NCBI GenBank assembly: GCA_025331445.1
Contig: JAIWNE010000018.1
Coordinates: 124,001-188,000, forward strand
Source: Blakeslea trispora
Lineage: Eukaryota > Mucoromycota > Mucoromycetes > Mucorales > Choanephoraceae
Length of the DNA stretch: 64,000 nucleotides
Direction: 5' to 3'
Below the pieces are notes generated by a model. It was not told the DNA's origin. It ran no database searches and saw nothing but the letters and a program-made list of their open reading frames with translations. The position numbers and the translations under genes were made by a program. Below, piece by piece: positions 10,096 to 22,831 of this stretch. Position 1 is the first letter of the stretch, and each line of letters starts with the position of its first letter.

Positions 10096-10628
10096 ATGTC
10101 AACCTATTACGAGATCTTACAAGTGAGTGAGACAGCTTCTTTTGCACTCATCAAGCAAAGTTTTCAAAGACTTATTCTTCAAGTAAAGCTCCTTTGAGTC
10201 TATAGCGTTCTTTAGTCAATAACTCTTTCATTAGCATCATCCTGACAAACGATCAGAAAATGAAGATGACTCAAAAGCTCAAAAGATTTTAAAGGCTTGG
10301 GATGTTTTAAGAGATCCTGTTGGAAGAAAGGAATACGATATTGAGTTGGAGAGTAAGTTGTTGCAGCCAAAAAAAAAAGAGCAAGGAAACTCATGTGTAT
10401 GTTATAGCCCAAAGAAACAAAGAGGACATGGCCATTAGTGCAGAAGTTGATCTAGACGATATGGAATATATAGAAGAGGAAAAGACATTCTCACTTGTCT
10501 GTCGTTGCTCAGGAGATTATTTGGTTACAGAAGATGAACTAGAAGAAGGCATTGATGTAGTTGGCTGCAACAACTGTTCACTTCGAATTCGAGTCTTGTA
10601 TGATGTTGTAGATGAAGAAGATCTTTAG
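10096..10628 (+). CDS. DPH4: Diphthamide biosynthesis J-protein Dph4-like
   Basis: Small J-domain plus CSL zinc-finger protein, in this family an electron and iron carrier in diphthamide synthesis on EF2. Three exons: 10096-10182, 10235-10352 and 10408-10628, giving 141 residues. Seen: STYYEIL start of the J-domain, HHPDK at the head of exon 2, AWDVLRDPVGRKEYD, then the CSL finger with CRCSGDY and GCNNCSLRIRV. Only 88 bp separate it from the upstream gene. Length and domain order match Dph4/Jjj3. Confidence 0.88.
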
Positions 10629-10711
10629 ATTTTTTTTTATGTAAATACTCTGTTACAAATAATAATATTCCCTTTTGTCTTTTCTTTTTTTTAAAAAAAA
10701 AAAACTAATTC

Positions 10712-11210
10712 ATGTCATTCCTTGGTTTTCTTTCTCGATCATTTCTATTACCAAAGCAATCGTTTATAAGAGCCTTAACGACTCGGCCTACTGAAAGAAA
10801 AAAGATTGTTTTACGAGATGAAGATCTTGTAGAGACTTTTGTCAAAGGCTCTGGTCCAGGTGGACAATGCATAAACAAGCGATCGAGTTGTGTTGATTTG
10901 CGTCATATACCAACTGGCATTCGTGTTCAGGCAAGCAAAAAGAAAAAACACATATGGACTACTTTCTATCTGACATGATCCATATGGCTTATAGTGTCAA
11001 CAATCAAGATCATTAGCAGATAACCGAGGAATAGCACGTAAACTTCTCCGAGAAAAACTAGATGAGCTTGAAAATGGACACCTCAGTAAAAATGCAAAAA
11101 AGGCTGCTAAAATATCTAAACAAAAGGCACGAAGAGCAAAGAGAGCAAGAGAAAAATACGGAAAGCCAAAAGAAGAATCTGGTTCAGAATTACCACCTCC
11201 TGAGGAGTAA
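10712..11210 (+). CDS. Mitochondrial GGQ release-factor-like protein (MTRFR/C12orf65 type)
   Basis: Ribosome-rescue peptidyl-tRNA hydrolase-like protein of 144 residues. Exons 10712-10930 and 10995-11210. Residues 1-25 form a basic, Ser/Arg-rich presequence. The catalytic GSGPGGQ lies at residues 46-52, followed by NKRSSCVDLRHIPTGIRV. Exon 2 continues CQQSRSLADNRGIARKLLREKLDE and ends in a Lys/Arg-rich ribosome-binding tail. There is no codon-recognition domain, as expected for this subgroup. The frame is restored only if the intron uses a GC donor (CAG/GCAAGC) with a normal AG acceptor. Confidence 0.85.
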
Positions 11211-12442
11211 AGAATAGAGAAAGACAGAAAGAAAGAAAGAGAGAGAGAGAGATACACACAAACAGGAGTGTTATATGATAAAAAAAAAAAAAGACCCCTT
11301 CAAGGAGCCAAGAATCGCTACAGTTACTATTTCGTAATTAGCTAATTTCTGTCTCGGGTTGCTTTCTTTCTATCTCTCTATCTTGTTTTTTTTTTCTATT
11401 GTTCCCTTTTTTTTTGCAATGCTTGTTTGAAGATCGAATACAGCGATTCATATATGCATAATGAGTAGAGCCCAATTAAACATATTACAAATATTATTAA
11501 ATTGATTTTGTCTTTATTGCATTTGTGTATTCCCTTTCTGATCTCTGTATCAAGATAAAGGGAGAATCAGTCATCATTTATTTACAAACATCAATCTTTG
11601 GCTGTATGTAGGTGTATGTGTATGCAATTCACAGTATATACACGGTCTATTGTTATTCATCTGCTTATTCGATTTACTGCTCAATGATCGCTATCTTTAT
11701 AAAGAAACCAAAGGTTCTATTGACTTTAAGTTTTTTCTTCTTCTTGGTCATTGTTGATCAAATTGACAACAATCTCTTTCTCTTTCAATGAATTAAAAGC
11801 TCTCTCTTTTTTTTTTGAGTATATTCCATCTAATTATTACAAGAAAATGAAAAAGAATGTGTCTTAAAATTCAAGCAAAATTGCTCATTTTTATTGTTTC
11901 AAATAAGGCAAGTGAATAAGTAAAGAGGCTCTATAAAGTGGCTAATGATATTAGTAGTTCAGTTTACCGCTCACATGATATATCTAAAGCCTAAGGTTTT
12001 AATAAGTGCTCCTTCATATATGGATCTATCTATATGATAATTCAATTCAACCTCTGATAGAGGAGCTAAATGGAAGATAGCAAACAAAAGAGAGAGAGAG
12101 CAAAACAAAAGCAAAATAAAAAAAATGACAAAGAAGGAGAAAAGGTATCATATTGGACCTTTTCATTTTTAGCAGTCAAATCATCAAAGAGAAAGGTACA
12201 CACACACATGAGTGAAAGAAATAAAAAAATACAGGGAGTAAAAAGGCTGTCAATGGTTTTTCTACTTTCTCAAGATAGGTTGAATGATCTTAGCTCAAAA
12301 TGTCAGATTTAAGGAGAAGAGCCTTTTGTATATTAATAGTAAAATAAAAAAGAAAGAAAAAGAGGTCAATGCTGCATTTGATCTTTTTCTCTCTCTTTTT
12401 TCTTGTTTTTTCTTCTCATAAATTAGCCATTTCAAAGTAGTC
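11211..12442. other. Intergenic, nothing recognised
   Basis: AT-rich DNA with purine/pyrimidine tracts. No reading frame with family resemblance and no tRNA-like B box was seen. Confidence 0.5.
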
Positions 12443-13878
12443 ATGTCATTATTTAAGCAGACTATGGATTACCAAACTATATCATTTAATAAAAAACCAT
12501 ACAATCGGGTGTATGTGGATCATATAAAAGATGGTTCAAAAAATAGTACCTGGTCAGGCGCTTATACGAACAAACAAAGCCCGAAAAGCCATCGACTTAA
12601 CGTCACCGAGATTGAATCAGCTTTCTTTATGCTTTCATCGCCTATAGAAGAAAGGATTTCAATCTATGAAGAAAGATACAAAAAGTGCATGGAATCACCG
12701 ACTCAGTTATCGAACTGGATCAAGAATGTCAAGCAGAAAGGCCCGCCAAGTCCTTTGATAGAAGGTATTAAGAAAATGATCAAGTTTATACCACTTTTTT
12801 TTTTTTTTTACTAATTGAAGGCTGCTTTTTTTTTGTTGTTGTTTGTGAATAATAAAAAAAAAAAGGAAGAGAAAAGATGATGCTGAATTGCCAACTGCCA
12901 GCTAAATCAAAATTTTCTGAAATCTTATTTTCCTCTGTATCAACCAAATCCAGATCAAGGCACTGCTCGGTTCAGGAAGCCACTGAAACAACCCCTACAG
13001 TAAGATCATCTATTAGTACATTTCTTAAAAAGGCAACACGAAGCCTATCGACTTCTTATAAACAAGCGCCAACCTCAAAGCAACAAAAGTCAATAGAGCT
13101 TGCACCCTTACCATCTGCAAGCTATCAGAAACGATTTTCCTTTAATCGATTCTCCCTTACTTCCAAAGCAAAGCAACAGAAAGGCAATGCATTGTGCCAA
13201 AACAGTCAAACTCATCCCATACCTACTGGGCTAAAAGGACATAAGAAGTCTTCTATCCGTATCAATCCTGAAGGTTCTATCTCTCGAGCTTATGGTACCA
13301 CAAAGAAACTATCTTCCAAAATCTTGGGGAAGAAGCCTATACCATCTTTTGAAGAAGAGTGCCATGAGACTAGCAATAAATTGATTCGAAATAAATCAAT
13401 TGACTCAGGCATCAAGATGTCTGATTCCAGTTCATTTCTATCTTTAGAAAAGCCTAACTCAAAACAGACTGAATATGCAGATGAAAGGCAATGTCAAACT
13501 ATCCAATCTAACCTTCCTCCTGCTCCATTGTTAGTATCTCAAAACACATATTTATATACTGATACTACCCACGATGATTCCACACCCCATCTTGCCTCTT
13601 CCCCTTCCATAGACTCTGTTCACTTGATTGTCCCTCCTTCCCATAGCTCTTCCATACCTCCTAGATGTACACTTACGGGACCAAAAGTGAATCCAGTCAT
13701 CGCAAGCGAAGAGTCTATTTTCATGAAAAAAGCAAGGAAGCAACAGGAAGCTACTGCCTATTCTAATTGCAACAAACATCAAGACAAGAAAAAGAAAAAT
13801 CGGGCTTCTTTGTTAGCAACTTCCTCATTATCCACCATTCGCATCTTATCACAAAAATCACAATTGTTAAAGCGCTAG
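12443..13878 (+). CDS. Unrecognised Ser/Lys-rich protein
   Basis: Two exons, 12443-12764 and 12866-13878, joined in frame by a GT-AG intron and giving about 444 residues. I do not recognise a domain. Residues 1-107 are the only part with a folded-looking composition (a helix around FMLSSPIEERISIYEERYKKCM, then LSNWIKNVK). The rest is low-complexity, basic and Ser/Thr/Pro-rich with many potential phosphorylation sites (RSSIS, KKSSIR, RNKSIDS), suggesting a disordered regulatory or scaffold protein. No signal peptide or membrane segment is visible. Codon use is consistent with neighbouring genes over a long open frame, so it is likely real. Confidence 0.7.
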
Positions 13879-16403
13879 ACAATTGCTGTTTTCCCTTTTC
13901 CTTTCTTCTTGTACCAAAATAATATTGACAATAAAGCCTAAATCGTGTACTTTGCTCTCAGTTCTGGTTGACTGGAATGTCTGAAGGCTTAGTATGGCTT
14001 GATTTTATTGTTACTCCTGAGAGTATCTCCTACCAGAATGCAAGTCAAATTCCTCCTACACCTTTTTTTTTTATTTTTCTTTGGAAAAAAAAACCGGCTT
14101 TCTTTTGCCCGATACAAGGACACGAATTTGTATAAAACCTTATTTTATTTTAAACAAATTTCATGCCTCTTGCAAACACAATTAATCAAAGAAAACCAAA
14201 GTTTCATTGCTATTTGTCATTATTTTATGATTTCTTGATAATTTTTTTTTTTTATTTCTGATATATTAACAATAAGTCTGTACCTTTGGAAACAAAAGAA
14301 TTACATCATAATTCAAAGAAGGAGAGTTCCATGCAACTCATTCTCGTTTTGTTTCTTTTTCTGGTTTATTCTTGTTAGACAAAGCTTGACAAAATAAGGT
14401 ACCAAAATTTGGCATATGAACCATTTTAGACATTTTTCAAAGACCACAACTAGAAGTAATTTCCTCTCAATAGTGCTTATAAAATGGGGCAAAACGAAAT
14501 AGGCAAGAGGAGAAGAGGGAGACAAGACGGGTTTAGTTTGACCTTTATTCCAAAAGAACAAGACCTAGTGGTCCAAGTGCTGTTGTCTATTTTAACATGA
14601 CCTAAATCTTAAAAAAAAAAAAAAGGGAGGGACCTCTGGATCCTTTTCGACCTTTCAGCAATATGTATCCAAAATGACACTTCTGACTGTAAGGCAATAG
14701 ACGATACTTGAGTAGGAAAACTTGTTCACTATTGATTTTTCAATTTTGACAGATAATGTTTCTTGAACAGGACACCATAGTATAGAGCCTGATGGGGTTA
14801 AAGCATTGTTCGACTAGATTGAAAGATACAGTCGAAACAAAGTCGCATCTGAACCAATCGAGCCACCCACCAGACGGAACTGCTTTGACTTTTGTGCTTT
14901 CATCTCTAGTGCCAGGACAATGAAACAATAACATTTACACAATGCTGAAGCCTAAAGGGGCTTGTCTTATTCCTTGATTAGACCAATCTCTTTTTTTTTA
15001 TTCAACTTTGATTTGAGAATTGCTTGTTAAAAGAAAACTTCTACATCTGTTAATTGGTACGGGTACTTATTTCTTTATGTATAAAGAACTTACCCAGCTG
15101 TTTACAAATGATAAAGAAAAAGAATAAAACTGCCAAGATTAAACAAAGAGCAATGCCAAAGCGATTCTTTCTCAACAGCTGTCGAAATCATGAGCACAAT
15201 CAACAATATGAGTTATGTAAAAAGGCAAACTGTTGAGACAAATACATACGAATGTTAATTAGCTATTTGTATGACATAATTAACTTGCGTGTCTTTGCTG
15301 GTATAATCTCAATATATTAGAAGTCTCTTGCTATTTATATGATATGCAAAAGGGAAGTTGCTTGGAAGAAAGGTATGTAGTTTATCACAGTTGTTGTTGC
15401 GTATCTGTACTGATCAACATAAATAGACTTTCTTTCAAGCAATATGCTGTTTCTTCTTATAGGTGTGGTAATTCATCCATGCGAGCTAAAAAAAAAAAAA
15501 GATATCTGAGAAGCAGAGAGACTAAAACAATGTTTACACTTTAGGCTTCTTATTGTTGGTGGTAAGTCATGCACCATTTTTAGAAGGATCAAGAAAAAAC
15601 AGCTCACTCCAGCCATGAGAGCCTCGCAGGCAAAGAAGTACATGTAAATGAACAATACATATGAAGTAACTTAAGGCATTAAATAAAAAGCATAACTTTC
15701 AACACTTCTTTACAAAACACGCTCTTGACTTATACCTCGAACACAAGACTAAAACCACTGCTGGTAATTCAAGTGAATTGGTATGTCAGCTTTCATATCA
15801 CTACTTGATTTGTTGGGAGGTAGTGGTAATGGGCTGCTTGCTCTGTTGTTCTTGGGAGAGGAGCTCAATAAAAAAAGAAAGCTCAATAGTGATATCAGAT
15901 ACAAACGAAAGATGATTTAGAAAGCTGTGTTGATAAGAGTGTGTGGACAGGCGATAAAGGAAGAAAGGGGGAGATAGAAAAGGAGAGCCTTATATAGGCA
16001 TATTGGAATCAGAAGCTTCAAATATCATTTAAAGGAATCATGGTTGCCTTCTCGAGTCAAGTTTTCTTTAACATGAAGATGCTCTTGTACTTTATTGGTT
16101 GAAAAATACCACGAATCATCTTATACTCAATATGACTTTTGGATCGTATTTTGCTATTCACCTTTTTTTTTTTTTTTGTGTGTTATGAGGCATTAAGTAA
16201 AATCTTTCTTATTGAGACTTAATTTTTTTTTTTGACAGTAGCTAAAACACTTCTCCGGACTAAGGTCAGATTAAACGGTCCGAAGATTTTTTTTTATCTC
16301 CTATGTCGGAAAGCTTAGACAAGTGGCCCTCGGAGTATGGACAGCCAAGCACAAAAATGAAATCAAGATGTCTCAACAGTAGAGTTCTTTCTCTAAATAC
16401 ACC
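13879..16403. other. Long intergenic region, nothing recognised
   Basis: About 2.5 kb without a supportable gene. Several frames of 60-119 codons exist on both strands, but none has family resemblance or convincing context. The last 100 bp is the RPS8 leader; the frame at 16303-16662 runs through the RPS8 start and is a shadow. Confidence 0.5.
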
Positions 16404-17640
16404 ATGGGTAAAGCATCTAGCAACATACCATCCATCCAAACAGAATAGAGAGAAAGCTAATCCATCATCGTATTATGAACAGGTATCAGTCGTGATTCTC
16501 GCCACAAGCGTAGCGCTACCGGTGCTAGACGTGATCAATACAGAAAGAAGAGAAAGTAAGCAGAATAACACCTTCAACTCGTCAGAAGCGATTCGTATAC
16601 AACATGTTAAAAAAAAAGCAAAAGAGAGAAATCATATACAAACACAAGTATTATGCACCTAAGCTATTGATCAATGGAACACTTTGCTTATGGCATACAC
16701 CGATACACTATTGTATACCCCTATCAAGCTTCTCTCTCTCTCTCTTTTTATTTCATTGCCCTTTTTTACTTTTGGGGATAGATCTTGGCATCTACTTCTA
16801 CAGAGAGTTCAAAGATGGTACATAAGAAGCTTGAGAGTCAAGAGAAGATCATCTACTTGTGTTTGTATAGAAAGAGAAAGAGTCCCTTTTTTTTTACATG
16901 AAGTTGCGAATTACTTTTTTGATTAGAGTCTAAAGGAAACATACAAAAAAAAAGAAGGGACATATCGTATTAATCCTTCATCTTAGGTTCGAGTTGGGTC
17001 GTCAATCCGCCAACACCAAGTTGGGTGCTAAGCGTATTCACCTTGTTCGTGTCCGTGGTGGTAACTTCAAGCGCAGAGCTCTCCGTCTTGAATCTGGTAA
17101 CTTCTCTTGGGGTTCTGAAGGTGTCTCTCGCAAGACCCGTGTCTTGACTGTTGTCTACAACGCCTCCAACAACGAATTGGTCCGTACCAACACTCTTGTC
17201 AAGGGTGCTGTCATCCAAATTGATGCCACTCCTTTCCGTCAATGGTACGAATCTCACTACGCTCTTCCTCTCGGTAAGAAGAAGGCTGATGAAGCTGTAA
17301 GTATTTATCTCTAGATGTCTCAAGTTGCATGTACTCACAACTTGATTTCCTTTACTAGGTCTCTACTGAAAAGAAGTCCAAGGCTGTTGAAAAGAAGATT
17401 GCTGCCCGTGCTGCTACTTCTGCCATTGACCCTCTCTTGAACGACCAATTCAACGCTGGTCGTCTCTACGCTGTCATCGCTTCTCGTCCCGGTCAATCTG
17501 GTCGTTGTGATGGTTACATCCTCGAAGGTAGAGAACTCGAATTCTACCTCCGTAAGATCAAGGTAAGATTGTTTAAAGATGATTGTGGATAATAGCTCAC
17601 TCTCTTTTTTTTTTTATTTCTTTAGAGCAAGAAGCACTAA
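16404..17640 (+). CDS. RPS8: 40S ribosomal protein S8 (eS8)
   Basis: Ribosomal protein of 201 residues from five exons: 16404-16407, 16483-16555, 16987-17296, 17359-17562 and 17626-17640. Exon 1 holds only the ATG plus one base, and the codon GGT is rebuilt across the first intron, giving [18 protein letters not shown]. Conserved blocks [35 protein letters not shown] and [14 protein letters not shown] are seen. Intron 2 is 431 nt, far longer than others in the window; I found no clear C/D or H/ACA snoRNA inside it. Exons show the C-biased codon use of highly expressed genes. Confidence 0.95.
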
Positions 17641-17906
17641 GTTTCACGTTCAATTTAATAAAAATAAAATTCTTTTCTGTTTTAAAGATATTACATATAA
17701 AAAAAAAGAAAGTGTTTTTCGTGTTTGCTAATCATTAATACATGGAAACTAAAGTCCTCTTAAAATGAAATCCCCACTTTAAGCTGTGACATTCAACAAG
17801 AATAATTTTTCAATTTTTTTTTTTTTATATGAGGCATAATTCTGCCTCTTTTTTTATTTTTCTCTCTAGATAAATTCTTGTAACGCGCCCAACTTTAGAA
17901 CAAGTC

Positions 17907-20900
17907 ATGGATCGCGAACAACAGCTTGCTCAACTACGTGAATACGAGCAAAGTGTGTCTCCTCAACTAGCGAATGCACAGTCCTATGCAACCAAGAGCT
18001 TTTTAAACACTTTGAACAGTTTAATAGCAACTGGACTAGAAGCACAAGACGATGGCACCGATGCTTACAAAGAGGAATTAAAGGTGATTAAAGATGCCAT
18101 CAGAGCCTTTTCAACTGTCTTGCCCTTTGTCTTTAAGACTGTGTAAGCAATCAACTCTCTCTCTCTCTTTTGTTTATGTATGTGTTATTCATGTTTCTTT
18201 TAGGTGTCAGAATGAAGCCGAATCTCAACTTTGGGAAATAGCCCAGTCATTATGGACAATAACCGAAACTCAGTTGATGCATCACTCAAACACAGGTGTT
18301 TGCATCAGTGCACTCAAGTGCATGCAAGTGATTGTTATCTTGTTTTCAAAATCAAACCAAGTAAGTCTTATCTTGCCAAGAACGATTCTATGTTGAGCTT
18401 ATATGTGTACATCTAGAAGGATATCTCTATCAACATGTTAAGGGCTGGACATCGCCTATTGGACCTACAAACACTAGAGAAGAAAGGACAAGATGCATTG
18501 AATCTAGTGATAAGTTTGCTGGAGAGTGATAGAGAGTAAATAGTAGAGACTCTATGGGAGCGATGAACTGACTGTGATGATAGGTCTATCCTGACAGCCA
18601 CCATTAACTGTCTTGTTGTCATTGTAAAGAAAAGACAACAATACTTAAAGACTGTCATTGGTTTGTTTACTCATTGGAAAAAGTCGAAATCAACAGACTG
18701 TTCACCTGTCATGCTTCGAAACGTTGAAAAGACGCTCAAGTTGGCCTTTGTTGCTCTCATTCGGTAAGCTTAATTGTATACGTCAAATGGAAAGAGAGAG
18801 TTTATTGTTTTGCTGATAATGCTGTACAAACAATCACTAGAACGGAAGCTTTGAGTGCTCATCGATCTGAAATGATATCAGCATTTGGATCGATTGGTGG
18901 TAATGTAGCCATGTTCCACAGTCGCCGCTCAGAAGAATCGAGAAGAATGAAACGAGCACAACAACAACAGCATGAAAACGAACGAGAAAAAAGAGTGCGA
19001 ACAGAATATGTACCTACCATACCTTCAGGCCCCCCTAGTTTGTTAGCCAATTATGATATTACTCAAATCCCTCTTGATAAGGTTGTCTCACTCTGTATGA
19101 CAGTATTACAAATGGTACCTCTCGAAGTCATGGCTGAACGTGTTGCTATGCTGCCCTCGGAAGGTGTTACCTTAGCTGTCACTCGAAACGGCTTTGTCCG
19201 ATCCACCACACCACCTTATCCTCCTCCTCCGGATCAGCCTCGACGTCTTCAACACCCACGTATCCAACGAGAGCAGGAAATAATCAAGCAAGAAAAATTA
19301 GAAGATAGAACAAGCATGGATAGAGATTCGGACGATGAGATGGAATACACACCCGTTCCTTCTGTACCTGAACACATCAAGGAGGAAATAGAGTCAGAGA
19401 GAAAAGAACAGAAACCAAAGACAGAGGTGCTTGCTAGTGCAGAAGAAAGAGCAAGTCAAGCACTCAAGATGCAACCTTATGAACTGACATCTTCCAATAC
19501 CATGACTGATGCAGATAAAAGGTTGTTGCTTAAAATGTCTATTGAGCGAATTTTGGAAGCCGGAGCAGCCTTTGAAGCCAATTTATATGCACATGATGGT
19601 AGCACTAGAAAAGCCATCACAGACGGAAACACAACTGCAGCAGTGACAGCGCCTTCAAGACGAGTTTGGCATTTACTGGTTGCCAAGCTGATGACATGTG
19701 GTGTAGACCATGCTGAGTTGCCACAGAATGATGAGATTAACATAAATAAAGATGAAACAAAGTCATTCACTACCACGGATGATACCGATTCAACTTTTGA
19801 ATTAAAGACACTTTTACTAGATTTTATTGTTCGAGATTTAGCTGCAAGGTATTATTATGATTATTGTATCAAAAAAAAAAAGAAAACAGTCAGATTAAAC
19901 TCTCTCTCTTTCTCTCTCTTTTATATATATTGTTATTCCCCCCCCCTCTCCCTCTCTCTTTTTTTATATGTTATTTTTTCTTATGCCTACCTGATAATAG
20001 ACTCGATTTAGCACTTGAATGGCTTCATGCAGAATATTTACTGGATAAACGTAATGCAAGACAGAACATGGCTTATACACCCTCGTATTTCCGATGGCTT
20101 CATGCTTTGCTCGAAAAAGGAATTCCTACGCTGGATGCCAAGGACCGCATCTTAACTAAGCTATTGTTGGATGCACCTGAGCTAGATGATAGAGTGATCG
20201 AATTAGTCCGACACAATCTCGAAAATGTGCCTGAACGTTTCGTCTCTTGTGTATCCACCCTGCGTAGCTTAGTGACCAATCGACCTCCGATTCGATTCTC
20301 TGCTCTCCAAGTCTTGCTTGATTTGTGTACCAATCCAAATGATAAGATGCGTAGAACGAGTATTGTGGCTGTCAAGAAGTGGAATACCAATCAAAATGAC
20401 ATCAACGATCGAGTAGAGTCATTTGCAGTAGAGGCACTTCATACCCTATCGAACGACTCAGTCATGACAGATGAAACTGGATGGACCGAAAAGGACGTTG
20501 TAAGGCATGCGGAACTCTATTTTGTATTGTGTACCAAAAAGCCAAGTTTACTCAAACAGTAAGTTGTACAGAATGAAAATAAAGAACAACTGACATCATT
20601 TTTGTTCATTTTGTTAAGCATAGGTTATTTTTGCTGTATGTGGAGGCATCTGAGCAAGTGCAGGAACATATTCGATCTCATATGATGAACATGATCAAAT
20701 CCATTGGTATGCGATCACAAGATCTTGTTCGCCTCATCAAAGAGTTTCCTGCTGGTAGTGAATCACTAGTGATTCGTATTCTGTCTATTTTATGTGAATC
20801 CAGTAAGTATACGAAAAAAAAATAGAGAGAAAGAGATTTGGTATTTAAAGCTATTGTGATAGAATCACCTACGCGTGAAATTGTAGCTGCTGTTAAGGCG

Positions 20901-20990
20901 ATTGTTCCTTTAGCTGAGGAACGATCGATTGACATGTCATCCATAACACCCATTTTATCCGGGCAAAGTTTATCGCAAGAGACCTCATAA
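17907..20990 (+). CDS. Symplekin/Pta1-like mRNA 3'-end processing scaffold
   Basis: Nuclear scaffold of the cleavage and polyadenylation factor. Eight exons: 17907-18142, 18204-18360, 18417-18535, 18584-18763, 18841-19848, 20001-20558, 20624-20802 and 20863-20990, giving 854 residues. The N-terminal half is helical HEAT-like repeat (VEKTLKLAFVALIR and similar), followed by a Pro/Glu-rich linker and a second helical region (RWLHALLEKG, LVRLIKEFPAGSESLVIRILSIL). In longer symplekins a conserved C-terminal domain follows this point; here the protein stops soon after PILSGQ. The protein is thus short relative to animal symplekins (about 1,270) but near yeast Pta1 (about 785). Assignment rests on overall pattern; no single diagnostic motif exists. 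Confidence 0.75.
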
Positions 20991-21554
20991 ACTAGTAACT
21001 TTTTTTTTTCTTGTTTGCATGAAATAATAAAAAAAGAGAGAGAGAAAGCAGAATGATCATAATCAATTGAAGAGGAGCTTATTGTAAACAGTGTGTGATG
21101 AGACAACACAACCAAACGCTACGTAAAGTTCAGTCATTGTTTCGATTTAATGTCCGAACAGTTTTTGCTCTCTTTATTTTATTTTTTTTCTTCCAGATGC
21201 ATAACACGCGTGTATGTGTTTGTCCTTTTTTTTTTTTTATACAAAAATAAACGCAAAATCATGTATTTTTTTTTTTATTTCTTCCTTTATTACTTCAATT
21301 GGAAAATTGTTCATTTAAAACAAGTTTTTTTTTTTATAAAAAAAAAGACTACACAACAATAAAAAAAGATACAAAAAAAACAATGTTAATTTCGATTTCT
21401 TTTTTTGGTTGTTTTCATTTTACCAAATTTATAAGTTTGAATTTGATTTTTTTTTTTTTTTTAGTTTTCTCTTTTTTTTTTATTTATTTATTTATTTGTT
21501 TCTTTTTCTTCTATATTTATTTAGACTTTTTTTTTTATAGAATTAAAATAAAAA
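20991..21554. other. T-rich promoter region of the Rho gene
   Basis: Very T-rich DNA with runs of more than ten T and short TTTA repeats. Frames here are low-complexity Phe-rich artefacts. Confidence 0.5.
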
Positions 21555-22233
21555 ATGACTCGAGGTGTAAGTAAGAAGAAGAAGAAGAAGAAGTTTGATC
21601 CATTTGAAATTCATCCATTTTCTAGGTTGCACGAAAGAAGTTGGTTGTTGTTGGTGATGGTGGTTGTGGCAAAACAAGCTTATTGGTTGTGTATCAGAGA
21701 AAAGCATTTCCTCAGGTACAGCATTTCAAGTAGACTCTAGTTTACAGATGAACTGATGATAAACTATAGCGTTATGTGCCTACTGTATTTGAGAATTATA
21801 TTGCCAATGTATCATTGGATTCTGGAAAGGTGGTGGAGCTAGCATTATGGGATACAGCAGGACAGGAAGATTACGATCGATTACGACCATTATCTTATCC
21901 AGAGACAGATGTCGTTCTCATCTGTTTCGCTATTAATTTCCGTCAATCATTCACAAATGTTCAAGACAGAGTAAGTAAAATTGCGTGTTTGGGGAAATCC
22001 TTTGTGTTTCAAAAAAAAAAAAAAAGCAAGGCCATCAAGGACTCATTTCAATCTCAACTAGTGGCTCCCAGAAGTAACTCATTTTTGTGAAAATGTACCT
22101 AAATTGTTGGTTGGAACAAAGCTTGACTTGCGACAGAATCAAGAAGAAATTCAAAGATTGAGTTTAGCGGGACAACGTTTGATTACAGTAGAAGAGGTAA
22201 GAAAACAAAGTAAGAAATTCAAACATGATCTTG

Positions 22234-22278
<45 letters not shown>

Positions 22279-22442
22279 AATTAATCTAGGGCGAACAATT
22301 GGCTAGAGAGATTGGTGCCAAATATTATGAATGTAGTGCAATGCATAAAATCAACGTGGATGAGGTGATTGAAGCAGCAACAAAGGCTGCAGTGGCTGGC
22401 AATATGAAGCGCCTTCACAAGAAGCTATGTAAAATTCTTTAA
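21555..22442 (+). CDS. Rho-family small GTPase
   Basis: Membrane-associated switch controlling actin and cell-wall synthesis. Five exons: 21555-21566, 21626-21715, 21770-21970, 22062-22196 and 22290-22442, giving 196 residues. Seen: P-loop GDGGCGKTS, effector loop [37 protein letters not shown], the Rho insert region and the ECSA guanine-binding motif. The C-terminus CKIL is a CaaX box whose final Leu predicts geranylgeranylation, preceded by KRLHKK. It resembles Rho1/Rho3 types; I cannot choose between them. The intron at 22197-22289 contains a (CT) microsatellite. Confidence 0.93.
22236..22277 (+). repeat. (CT)n microsatellite in Rho intron
   Basis: About 20 CT dinucleotides just before the 3' splice site of the fourth Rho intron. 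They probably serve as, or expand, the polypyrimidine tract. Confidence 0.9.
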
Positions 22443-22831
22443 ATTATATACATATTTATTATTATACATTTACCTTAATTATATAAAACCTATTTATCAT
22501 CTTTTTCGTTTCTTTTCTTTAACTTTATTGTTACGAATGATTACATAAGTCATTGTTTATAGTAGAAATAATATTATAGCATGATAAATATGCCAATGAA
22601 TGACTGTATTAAAATAGAAAAAAAAAGGAAAGTCTACAAGCCATGTAATTATACACTTGTTTCATGAATGGACTCTTTTTTTTTTTTTTAACACAATACA
22701 AATCTTTAAGAGGAGGGGGGAATAAGCTTGTAAGCAAACAAATAATTTTTATTAGTACCAAGCAGTCAATCAATTTACCAATTTTTTTAAATTTTTTCTT
22801 TTATTTCTTTAAAGTCCTTTAGCTTTTCACC
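22443..22831. other. Intergenic, nothing recognised
   Basis: AT-rich spacer between the Rho and Pop3 genes, with homopolymer T and A tracts. No coding or RNA signal was seen. Confidence 0.5.

Noticed and set aside
21150..21574. Phe-rich frames of 70 and 91 codons before the Rho gene
   Set aside because: They are translations of T homopolymers, with no normal protein composition.
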